Source: Actinomycetales bacterium (GTDB taxonomy: Bacteria; Actinomycetota; Actinomycetes; Actinomycetales; Dermatophilaceae). From it: a stretch of 64,000 nt of DNA. Shown here piece after piece: positions 26,805-33,925 of the stretch. Position 1 is the first letter of the stretch. Every line of letters begins with the position of its first letter. The stretch is from contig JADKAO010000006.1 of the NCBI GenBank assembly GCA_016715285.1, forward strand, positions 186,001 to 250,000, read 5' to 3'. A program made the position numbers and the translations under genes. The notes beneath the pieces were generated by a model. The model was not told the origin of the DNA and did no database searches. It worked only from the letters and a program-made list of their open reading frames with translations.

Positions 26805-27155
26805 ATGAAACTCGAGTTCCTGTTCATCCCGACCTCGGACCTCAACGCCTCGCTTGCGCTCTACCGCGACGGACTCGGTTTCACCGAGCTATGGCGCGAG
26901 GGTGACGCCACCGTCGCGCTGACCCTGCCCGGGAGTGAGGTGCAGGTTATGCTCGACGCGAACGACCCCCAGGCGCCCGCTGGCCCGATCTTCGTAGTCG
27001 AGAGCGTCACCGACTTCCACGCGAAGCGGCCTGAGGCGCTGAGCGTGATCGAGGAGCCCGCGGACATCCCAGGTGGTGCAATGGCTACCTATCAGGAGCC
27101 GGGCGGTGCCGTTCTCTACATCCTCGACCAGTCCACGGACGCCGAAGCAGGCTGA
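26805..27155 (+). CDS. VOC-family (glyoxalase/bleomycin-resistance fold) protein
   Basis: 116 residues with a single-domain VOC pattern: FLFIPTSDLNASLALYRDGLGF at the N-terminus, VALTLPGSEVQVML, and a C-terminal YQEPGGAVLYILD strand. VOC proteins dimerise to form metal-dependent enzymes or binding proteins that sequester drugs. Its divergent TetR neighbour suggests inducible detoxification or resistance, though the substrate is unknown. Confidence 0.88.
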   Translation: MKLEFLFIPTSDLNASLALYRDGLGFTELWREGDATVALTLPGSEVQVMLDANDPQAPAGPIFVVESVTDFHAKRPEALSVIEEPADIPGGAMATYQEPGGAVLYILDQSTDAEAG

Positions 27156-27717
27156 GCGACACCGTCCACCTCTGCCGCTGCGAACGCGAGTGATGTTGTG
27201 TACGAGTTAGGGTCCACAATTTCAGACGTCGTCGAACTCCAGACGGGGTTCGACTTTGTCGTTTCGTAGGGCTCGGCGAGCCTTGGGTACTCATGCTTGC
27301 AGTCATGGTGGGTGGCACGTCCAGAGGGCAGGTTCACCATTGGTCTCTCCGTCTCGACGGGATTGCTGAGGGTTGATGCTCACAGTGCTTCCGTGGCCGG
27401 AGTCGCAGCGTCGGAGTTCTCGCGTCTCGCATGGCGGCGTGCCGCCCACGTCACTGCGCCGGCGAGGGAGACCAGGAGCCCTGCTGCGATTGCTGCGATG
27501 GTTGACTGCCCAGCGCTGAAAGCTCTTTTGAACGCGCTCTCGCGGAACGCCGTCTCCAACTCCACACCGAGCCACACACACACGACAGCGGCCCGCACCA
27601 AGATGGGCGAACCTTGGGCCGGTGATCAGGACACCAGCAGCCGGGCAGTCGATCATTCACTGGTGGCCTGTGCTCTGAGCAGGGTGGTGTCAGTTCGGTG
27701 CGACTATCCTCAAAGGT
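27156..27717. other. 562-bp stretch without a well-supported gene
   Basis: This gap in the cargo region holds no family that I recognise. The only candidate is the minus-strand frame described at 27380-27601. The stretch has no obvious hairpin or repeat. Confidence 0.5.
27380..27601 (-). CDS. Possible small membrane protein
   Basis: 73 residues with one convincing helix (STIAAIAAGLLVSLAGAVTWAA) flanked by basic residues (RRHARRE). The N-terminal part (ELETAFRESAFKRAFS) is amphipathic. No ribosome-binding site stands out and I know no homologue, so this may be the relic of a larger gene. Confidence 0.3.
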   Translation of the reverse strand: MVRAAVVCVWLGVELETAFRESAFKRAFSAGQSTIAAIAAGLLVSLAGAVTWAARRHARRENSDAATPATEAL

Positions 27718-28062
27718 ATGGCGAAGTTCACCACCGTAGAGTTGTACTCATCCGACGCGGCAGCCTCGGCTGCGTTCATGGCAGAGGTGTTCCAGTACGA
27801 GAACACGTTCTACGGGGACTCTTATGTGGACGTTCATGCCGGAGACGGCTTCACCATAGCGTTCGAGACAACTTCCACAGAAGCAGCACCGCCGCCGTTG
27901 GCGATTTTCCAGGTTACAGACCTTGATGACGCGCTTTCATCCGTCATTGCCGCTGGTGGAATCGTCACCGTGGAACCGTTCGATTTCCCCGGTGGCCGAC
28001 GCTTCCAGTTCCGTGAGCCAGGCGGAAACGAGCTATCGGTCTGGGTGTCGGTCGAGGCATGA
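27718..28062 (+). CDS. VOC-family protein
   Basis: 114 residues starting MAKFTTVELYSSDAAASAAFM. The beta-alpha-beta-beta-beta half-modules are recognisable and the C-terminal FREPGGNELSVWV strand is typical. It is distinct from the VOC protein at 26805. The gene overlaps the DUF1801 gene by 4 bases, so they form an operon. Base composition is lower in GC than neighbouring host genes. Substrate not predictable. Confidence 0.88.
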   Translation: MAKFTTVELYSSDAAASAAFMAEVFQYENTFYGDSYVDVHAGDGFTIAFETTSTEAAPPPLAIFQVTDLDDALSSVIAAGGIVTVEPFDFPGGRRFQFREPGGNELSVWVSVEA

Positions 28063-28415
28063 TCGACAGGATCGATAGATTTCTCGCGGATCTTGAGGAA
28101 CAGGCAGATGGGCATTACGAAATTGTTGCTCAGCTCCGCGAGCTAGTCACAAGCGGGTTCCCCGACGCTGACGAACTTTTCAAATACGGTGGCCTGCACT
28201 ACACCTTCGGCTCAGCACCCTTTGCCGGGATATACGCCTACAAGAACCATGTCTCCGTCGAGATCAACGGCGGCGCGTATATCGAGGATATTTACGGGCA
28301 TCTTGAGGGCAGGGGCGGCAAGTCAGGCCGTAAGCACGTTCGCCTGAGCAGCGTCGCCGAGATTGGATCAAAGCACGTTGCGGACTATCTCACCCTCGCG
28401 CGGGAGACCTTCTAG
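28059..28415 (+). CDS. DUF1801 domain protein
   Basis: 118 residues. The pattern LRELVTSGFPDADELFKYGGLHYTF...FAGIYAYKNHVSVEI matches the DUF1801/YdhG-like fold, small proteins with a TBP-like shape of unknown function often encoded beside VOC proteins. Translationally coupled to the VOC gene upstream. It ends before a 47-base gap leading to a recombinase remnant. Confidence 0.87.
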   Translation: MIDRIDRFLADLEEQADGHYEIVAQLRELVTSGFPDADELFKYGGLHYTFGSAPFAGIYAYKNHVSVEINGGAYIEDIYGHLEGRGGKSGRKHVRLSSVAEIGSKHVADYLTLARETF

Positions 28416-28462
28416 GCATCCCGCCAAGCAGCGCCCACTCAGAAGATGTGGCGGAGGGGTGG

Positions 28463-28738
28463 TCACCGCGTCTTCGCCCACACGGTGCCCCGGTGAACCC
28501 CGAACTGGCGTGCCAGCGCGTTCACGCTCACACCCTGCGCGCGGGCTGTTCGCATAGCGCCCACTTCCTTGTCCGTGAGCCGTGTTCGAGGTCGTTTACT
28601 TGGTTCCGACGCCGCGCCGATCAACGGGTCATCGGCTCCGTTCTCGGAATCGGTGCGGATGCCTTGATTCCATGCGGAAACGAGCTTCTGAACCCGTGGT
28701 CGTCTGTTCCCGCAACGCTCCATTGCGTCCACCGTGTG
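28463..28738 (-). pseudogene. C-terminal helix-turn-helix of a serine resolvase, remnant
   Basis: The last ~45 residues (RPRTRLTDKEVGAMRTARAQG, then VSVNALARQFGVHRGTVWAKTR) are a recombinase DNA-binding helix-turn-helix. The part before it is not recognisable, and the frame runs directly into the end of the IS element at 28740, so the catalytic portion has been removed, probably by that insertion. Confidence 0.6.
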
Positions 28739-28739
28739 A

Positions 28740-29965
28740 TGTCTCAAGACATCGGAAACCCCTGAACCCCTGGTTTAGGGGTTTTCTGTTGTTCGGGGTT
28801 GGTATCGGCGGGTGGTGTCGAGGGTGAGTTGGCGGAGGATTTCGCCGGTGGTGGTGTGGATGATGGTGATGTTGAGGTCGTGGACCAGGGCGGTGATGGG
28901 TTGGCCGTTGTGGGCGCGGCCGAGGCCGATGTGGAAGAGCTGTCCTCGGTGGCGGAGGGTGATTTGCCGTTGTTGACTTGTCGGGGATGGGGTGTGGGTT
29001 CGGGTCGTGGGTTCGTTGGGGGTGGCTTTGGGTCGGGTGGTGTAGGCCGCGGCGGGGGTGCGCCGGCGATGCCGCGTGGGGCCGGTGGTGGTTGTACAGC
29101 TGCTGGAACTCGTTCAAGGGGTGTTGAGGTCGGTGATCGTGGCTGGTTGGTTCGGTTGGCTTTGGCCATTTCTTGAGTGTTTGCTGGAAGCGCCGACCTG
29201 CCGGGTTTGGGGGTGGTTGCCGCCGTTCTTTGGGTGATGCCCAGGGTGGCGAGTTCGTGTTCGAAGGCGTTGCGTCCTCCTCCGGACTTTCCGGGAGGCG
29301 TAGGGACGGTGTACACCATGCCGTTATCGGTCAATGTGCTTGCTGGACAACCGTGTTCGGCGATGGTGGTCCGGAATGTGGTTAGGACGGTTGTGCCGGT
29401 GACTCGCGTGTGGGCGCTGATGTGCAGCGCCATTCGGGAGTGATCATCGAGCCAGGTGATGATCTCGCTGTCGGTGCCGGTGCTTAGGGGGTAGTGGGTG
29501 AAGTCGGATTGCCAGCATTCGTTGGGTAGGTCGGCTTCGAAGCGGGTGTAGGAGGATCGAGGTCGTTTCCTGGGGTCGGCGATGACTTTGCTCGAACGCA
29601 CCAGGGTGCGGTGTATTGAGGTTCGGGCGACCGTGATCCCGCAGCACGTAGGTGCCAGCTGATGGTCTCGGCCCCGGCGTCGAGGCCGGCTGCAGTGAGT
29701 CGGTCTCGCTCAGCCACGATGGCTTGTACGACCTGCTCGGGCAGGGCTGTGGGGCTGCGGTGTGGGCGGCGGGAGGCCGCCTCGAACGCTGCTCGCCTTG
29801 GGCGCGGTAGCGGGCCATGACCTTAGACACCCAGCTCTTGCTGACCCCGAACTGGCGGGCGGCCTGGCCTTGGGAGAGGCGTTGAACGGTGACGGCGGTG
29901 ATGATCGCTTTACGGTTCGACACCCCCAAATACCACTCCGGTGGGGTTTCCGATGTCTTGGGACA
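28740..29965. mobile_element. Decayed IS481-like insertion sequence
   Basis: 1,226 bp with terminal inverted repeats of 23 bases matching at 22 positions: TGTCTCAAGACATCGGAAAC... at 28740-28762 and the reverse complement at 29943-29965. It holds one degraded transposase gene on the minus strand. No target duplication is visible. A second, poorer copy of the right end follows at 29966-29989 (GGGGTTTCCTATGTCCTGG), just before the island attachment site. Confidence 0.8.
28744..29929 (-). pseudogene. IS481-family transposase, multiple frameshifts
   Basis: The N-terminal helix-turn-helix is intact (RLSQGQAARQFGVSKSWVSKVMARYRAQGE). Two frame changes follow, then the DDE core in another frame: ECWQSDFTHYPL, WLDDHSRMALH and LTDNGMVYT supply the two aspartates and their neighbourhood. 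Downstream a further shift destroys the region where the glutamate would lie. At least three frameshifts make this inactive. The C-terminal low-complexity Pro/Thr text is out-of-frame translation and should not be read as protein. Confidence 0.85.
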
Positions 29966-29993
29966 GGGGTTTCCTATGTCCTGGAATCAGACA

Positions 29994-30007
29994 CCCTTGG
30001 CTCCACC
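29994..30007. other. Island attachment site, distal end
   Basis: CCCTTGGCTCCACC, an exact copy of the tRNA-Ala 3' end at 11878-11891. To its left AGACAC (29989-29994) is the inverted counterpart of GTGTCT at 11896-11901. From here rightward the host octamer GTATGCCG reappears (first at about 30388), consistent with return to chromosome DNA. Confidence 0.8.
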
Positions 30008-30024
30008 GAATGTGGTCGCAGTCA

Positions 30025-30085
30025 CGCGAGATGTCAGTTGTGGTGGCTTCAGGGCGGCCGAAACCACCACAACTGACATCTCGCG
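30025..30085. terminator. 22-bp perfect inverted repeat just outside the island
   Basis: 30025-30046 (CGCGAGATGTCAGTTGTGGTGG with its exact reverse complement at 30064-30085; loop 17 bases). Very stable as RNA on either strand. There is no T-run, so it could be a bidirectional terminator after tRNA-Ala in the uninterrupted chromosome, or a mobile palindrome. Confidence 0.65.
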
Positions 30086-30127
30086 GCAGGTTCGACGCTG
30101 AGCCGCAACAAGAGCCGACACGACGGG

Positions 30128-30319
30128 TTAGGAAGCTGGTGGGTCGTGGCGGGTGCGATACCAATAGCTGGCCATGGCGACCCAACGACAGGCCGACACC
30201 ACCTCAGCAGGATCGGCGCCTCTCAACGGCATGGATTCTCGGTAAGAGGTCGGGTAAGGCGGTTCAGAGTCCACCGCTAATCCACCCCTCATCAAGCCCG
30301 TGAACGCGCACGCTTCCAT
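30128..30319 (-). CDS. Hypothetical 63-residue protein
   Basis: ATG at 30319 is preceded by GGAGGT at a 4-base spacing, one of the best ribosome-binding sites in the window. The product is MEACAFTGLMRGGLAVD...VVSACRWVAMASYWYRTRHDPPAS, with two cysteines and an aromatic C-terminal half. No family recognised. It diverges from the 17-codon ORF at 30459 across a 14-bp inverted repeat, suggesting a shared control region. Confidence 0.45.
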   Translation of the reverse strand: MEACAFTGLMRGGLAVDSEPPYPTSYRESMPLRGADPAEVVSACRWVAMASYWYRTRHDPPAS

Positions 30320-30347
30320 GTGTACCTCCAGGGGGCGTTTCGGCTTT

Positions 30348-30425
30348 CTCTGACGGACAGCCGCAACGTGGTCGGGTCGAGGCATCACGGCATACACCTG
30401 TCGTTGTCGATGCTGTCCGTCAGAG
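30348..30425. promoter_or_regulatory. 14-bp inverted repeat between two divergent small ORFs
   Basis: CTCTGACGGACAGC (30348-30361) and its exact reverse complement (30412-30425), 50 bases apart. It lies between the starts of the minus-strand 63-residue gene and the plus-strand 17-codon ORF, so it could be an operator pair or an RNA structure. Confidence 0.5.
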
Positions 30426-30458
30426 CAGGACAGGACATCGCAACCAAGGAGGATCGTC

Positions 30459-30512
30459 ATGGCAGCACCCAAGGGTCGCTGCACTCACAAGGAGGGCAAG
30501 ACCATCAACTAG
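30459..30512 (+). CDS. 17-residue mini-ORF with a perfect Shine-Dalgarno
   Basis: AAGGAGG at 30446-30452 lies 6 bases before ATG 30459. The peptide is MAAPKGRCTHKEGKTIN. The ribosome-binding site is close to ideal, but no longer gene follows for 100 bases, so this could be a leader or small regulatory peptide, or the start of a deleted gene. No similarity known to me. Confidence 0.35.
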   Translation: MAAPKGRCTHKEGKTIN

Positions 30513-30618
30513 CTCGCTGCGCGGTCCTTGCCCGCTCGTGGTGCCACGGCATACCAGGTCTGGTGTGTGCCCGAGACCTCAGTGGCGCGCGAGGCCCGTA
30601 TGCCGCGCGCAGCCGCCG

Positions 30619-32790
30619 TTAGTTGATCAAACCCCGCTGCCGCGCTGCACTCACGGCGTCGACGCGCTCATGGACACCCAGCTTGCGATAGATCGACCGG
30701 ATGTGGGTGCGGACCGTCGACGGCGACAGGACGAGCTCCTGAGCGATGCGGGGTACCGGGTAAAAGGACGACAGGAACTGCAGAACCCGCAGCTCCGCCG
30801 AGCTCAAACCGTGCTCCGACTGCTCGCCAGGAGGGTGCTGCACCGAGTTGGGATGCTGGCGCTCCAGCTCTTCCAACTGAGCGATGAGGACCGGGAGCTC
30901 GCCGACAGCTGGCGCGAGTGCGCGCGCTTCTTGCACGCAGGTGTGGCCCAACGTGCGGGCCTCCAGGTCGAAGGCAACGCGCGCCAGCCCAAGGTAGGCG
31001 GTCATCTTCGCGTCAGGTCTGCCCGTGGTTTGGGGGATCTTGAGCATGCCTGCCCTGATGTGTGCGTGCGCCTTCTCACGGTCACCGCGTCGCAGTGATG
31101 TCGCCGCGAGGCCCACTGCAGCACAGTAGGTGTTGACGTGGTTATGCAGACCCCACTTGTCGAGCACGGCAGCGCACTTGTCGGTGTGCTCATCCGCCCG
31201 GTCTGGTCGCCCGACCTGTTCGCTGATGTACGCCAGGAGGGATAGGCGCCAGACGTCGTTGAGACCAAGATCGGGCTGTTGCGAGATGGCTCCCAGCAGC
31301 ATCGTCTCCGCCTCTCGCCATGCCCCTGCCATCGCGAGCTTGTGACCGGCGACCGTGGCCCCGAGCGCATGCCAGATGGTGTCGGTCGCGGCTGCGGTCG
31401 CGATGGGTGTGCTGATCACGCCGCTCGCCAGCATCTCTTTGAAGAATTCGTCAAGATTGAACGGGGATTCGTCCATGCGCAGCGCCTCAGGGCCATTGAC
31501 CCAGCGCCCATAAGCCTCGAGCCACGGCTCGGCCGCCTCGTTGTCGCCTTCGGTGCCAAGGATGCTGACCCACGTCAGCGCGAGCGACGGGTGACGACGC
31601 AGATCGCTCTCGGTGAAGAAGCTGAGCCATCTGCGGACCATATTGGTGCGGCCAGTGAGAATGACCAAGACAGACTTCGTATAGACGAACTCGGCCAGCA
31701 CGTCCTGGTCACCGATCCGACGGACCATTTCGAAGGCCCGGTCAAGGTCCTTTTTGGAGATGTGGTATGCCGCGGCACGCAGCAGCAGGCTGCGTCCAGC
31801 CGGGGTGAGGCGCCGCCCTGGGTCCTTGAGGTGCTTGGCCAACAGGGGGTGCATCACCACCAGGTCTCCCGAGGGAGTGTGACGGGTCGTGACCATGGGA
31901 ATGGGGTCAGTGCGGATCTGCCGGATCTGGCCGACCGTGTCGTCTGCGCTACGAGCGGCCGCCAGCAGGTCGGCTTCAACGGGGGTGAGCAGCGCCAGGT
32001 CATGAAGGAACTCCAGCCGCTGTGGGCTGAGCGCGCTGAGGACTTCTTCCTCGAGATAGTCGCCGAGGACCCACGGAGCGGCTTGCGAGTCGCCGACCCG
32101 ACTCGACGAGGAGGAGCCATCGGGACCCAGTTCGCGTGTCGCTTCGTGCCGGAGGAGCGCGATGCGGACGCCAGCCGGCCAGCCCCCGGTCGAGTTGAAG
32201 ATCTGCACCAGCGTCTGCTCGTCGACACCGAATCGACGTAACGCACTCAACTCAGCCAGGGTGAGCTCAAGGTGGGCAGCCGAAATCTCGACAAGGCGTC
32301 CTTCGAGCGCCGTCTTGCTCAAGCTGAGGTCAGGCAGCGAGCGCCCGACCATACCAAGGGTCACGTGGCGTGGGAGCACAGCCACCAAAGTGCTGAGTAG
32401 ATCGACAACCTTGGGATTGCGCAGTTCCTGCACGTCATCGAACACCAACGCGAGATGCGCCCCACGGAGAGCGTGGACCAAGCGGGGCAGGAGCACGCGC
32501 GGCCAGTCCGGGTCTGGTTCGGAGGCCTCCGCGTGCATGTCCTCCACGTCGGGAAGATGGGGCGCCAGGGTCTCGACAAGGTGAAGCCCGAACGTCGCCG
32601 GTGAGTCGTGGATCGAGGCAAGCGGGCACACCGCGAGACGGACGTGGCTTGCGGCTCCCCAAGCCTCGACGAGAGTCGACTTTCCATAGCCAGCCGGCGC
32701 AATGATGGTGACGACCCGACGTCCCGGGGTCGCCGCGAGACGCTCAACGAGTGCAGTGCGCGCGATGACTCGAAGATCCTGCCTGGCCAC
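30619..32790 (-). CDS. LuxR-family ATP-dependent regulator (MalT/LAL type)
   Basis: 723 residues, GTG start. The N-terminal NTPase has Walker A TIIAPAGYGKSTLVEAW (about 29-44) and a Walker-B-like LALVFDDVQEL. A long TPR-like helical middle follows. The C-terminal LuxR helix-turn-helix (SSAELRVLQFL, then SPSTVRTHIRSIYRKLGVHERVDAV) is complete. Such regulators bind a small inducer and ATP, oligomerise and activate transcription. The gene is transcribed away from the adhesin, with 1.1 kb between them, so it may or may not control that gene. GC content is host-like. Confidence 0.93.
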   Translation of the reverse strand: MARQDLRVIARTALVERLAATPGRRVVTIIAPAGYGKSTLVEAWGAASHVRLAVCPLASIHDSPATFGLHLVETLAPHLPDVEDMHAEASEPDPDWPRVLLPRLVHALRGAHLALVFDDVQELRNPKVVDLLSTLVAVLPRHVTLGMVGRSLPDLSLSKTALEGRLVEISAAHLELTLAELSALRRFGVDEQTLVQIFNSTGGWPAGVRIALLRHEATRELGPDGSSSSSRVGDSQAAPWVLGDYLEEEVLSALSPQRLEFLHDLALLTPVEADLLAAARSADDTVGQIRQIRTDPIPMVTTRHTPSGDLVVMHPLLAKHLKDPGRRLTPAGRSLLLRAAAYHISKKDLDRAFEMVRRIGDQDVLAEFVYTKSVLVILTGRTNMVRRWLSFFTESDLRRHPSLALTWVSILGTEGDNEAAEPWLEAYGRWVNGPEALRMDESPFNLDEFFKEMLASGVISTPIATAAATDTIWHALGATVAGHKLAMAGAWREAETMLLGAISQQPDLGLNDVWRLSLLAYISEQVGRPDRADEHTDKCAAVLDKWGLHNHVNTYCAAVGLAATSLRRGDREKAHAHIRAGMLKIPQTTGRPDAKMTAYLGLARVAFDLEARTLGHTCVQEARALAPAVGELPVLIAQLEELERQHPNSVQHPPGEQSEHGLSSAELRVLQFLSSFYPVPRIAQELVLSPSTVRTHIRSIYRKLGVHERVDAVSAARQRGLIN

Positions 32791-33925
32791 GTCAGTCCTA
32801 CGCTTTCGTCAGCCAGGCCCCTGGTGAAACGCCCCCCGACAGGGCTGGGGAGGACTGGATGGGTTGTCTCGCGAGAGTCGCGGTGGGTGCGACCCCGCCG
32901 CCATCGTTCGGATTATCATCCAATCTTGAGTAGAGCGCACGATTCAAGGCCCAAACGCGTGTTTCCCGTGCCCTGAGATTTAGATCATCAGGGGCGGGTG
33001 AACTCACGGAGTCGGCGGGTGAACTCTAGGAATTACCCGCGCTAGCTACGCGCCATAAACTGGATCAACTCTGGACGTGACAGTCAGCACGTGCAATGGC
33101 AAAGTCACGCTTGGACTCCTGAGGGAGCCTTCCTTGTCAGGTGAGACCGCACCTTTCTTGACGAGGCGGCGGGCACAGCTACTCCACAGCTGCCCGCCCT
33201 GTGGCCGTGCGCCCGACGCCCCCTCACAGTCGGGCGCACGGCCCTCCGTCCGGCCAGCTGATGGAACGCCCCTGCGCCTCGCTTACTCACGTGATCGTCG
33301 CGATGCCCTCGCCTCCCCGCAGGGCTCCTGAGAAATGCCCAACTCGACCGGCATCCTTGAGCGGTGTCCGCACCGGGGGCGCTGGCCAGTGAGGTGGTAG
33401 ATCTCGGGGGTGATGAGCCGGTCTCATCTCCGGTGACGTGCGACTCCGGTATGCCGTTTAGTCCTGGGTGAGAGTCACCTCGCTCGTGCCCGAACCGGGT
33501 TAGCGGGGGTGGCCGTTTCCGAGAGGCCGAGCGAGCCGACGTCGGCATACCCATCGGGAGTGCAGTCAGCGCGAGACCGCGCAGAGCCGTCCGAGCCGGG
33601 TCCCTGATCCCGCCACCCTGAGTCTGCTCCTTGCCCACGAGCGACGGATTCACGCACCGGGGCTTCTTGGTGCTGCGGTTTCCGCGTCTCGAGGAGGACA
33701 TCACCCACTTAACCATAGTTAACGGCCCTTGTTAACCGTGATCAATCATCCGCGTGACTTCTTTAAGTGAATGCTGCACTGTGGACCACCAGGGCAGTCT
33801 CACGGGGGGATCCGCGGCGCTGCTCAAGCTCAACAATCACCGTTGCCAGGCATGCCCAGGCGATGGCGATGGCGTCTGCCCTGCGACGTGTCGTCGTGGG
33901 GAAATCGACTGAGGAGTCGCTGAAG
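32791..33925. other. 1.1-kb intergenic region upstream of the giant adhesin
   Basis: No coding region is supported here: the minus-strand frame across 33105-33716 is of low-complexity R/P/S composition and appears to be a shadow. The region contains a strong hairpin, GGCCGTGCGCCCGAC (33203-33217) with its exact complement (33229-33243) and an 11-base loop. It also contains two copies of the host octamer and, at its right end, the TTAAC/GTTAA operator cluster. A long 5' untranslated region or a non-coding RNA is possible. Confidence 0.6.
33709..33736 (+). promoter_or_regulatory. Candidate Crp/Fnr-type operator cluster upstream of the adhesin
   Basis: TTAAC-CATA-GTTAA at 33709-33722 is a perfect 5-4-5 dyad, the spacing typical of Crp/Fnr-family operators. 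A further GTTAAC at 33731-33736 forms a second, wider half-site pair. The same perfect TTAAC-N4-GTTAA occurs upstream of the Crp-family gene at 42717-42730. This links that regulator with the adhesin promoter; no binding has been shown. Confidence 0.55.

Larger units (their letters stand above)
11878..30007. mobile_element. Integrated genomic island (IME/ICE-like) in tRNA-Ala
   Basis: About 18.1 kb bounded by the direct repeat CCCTTGGCTCCACC, at 11878-11891 (tRNA 3' end) and 29994-30007. A large serine recombinase gene lies at the tRNA end and reads towards it. Inside are a MobF relaxase/helicase, an AraC regulator, TetR-VOC-VOC-DUF1801 cargo, a nested serine-integrase element and a damaged IS481-like element. 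No type IV secretion genes are present, so if it moves it would be mobilisable rather than self-transmissible. The host octamer GTATGCCG is absent throughout, which independently marks the DNA as foreign. Several parts are decayed, so present mobility is doubtful. Confidence 0.88.

Noticed and set aside
29966..29989. Second complete IS element end
   Set aside because: Similar to the IS inverted repeat but with several mismatches and no associated element; it may simply be part of the island attP arm.
33105..33716. 203-codon minus-strand frame in the adhesin leader region
   Set aside because: Composition (R/P/S-rich), no start signal, and spans a stable hairpin; considered non-coding.
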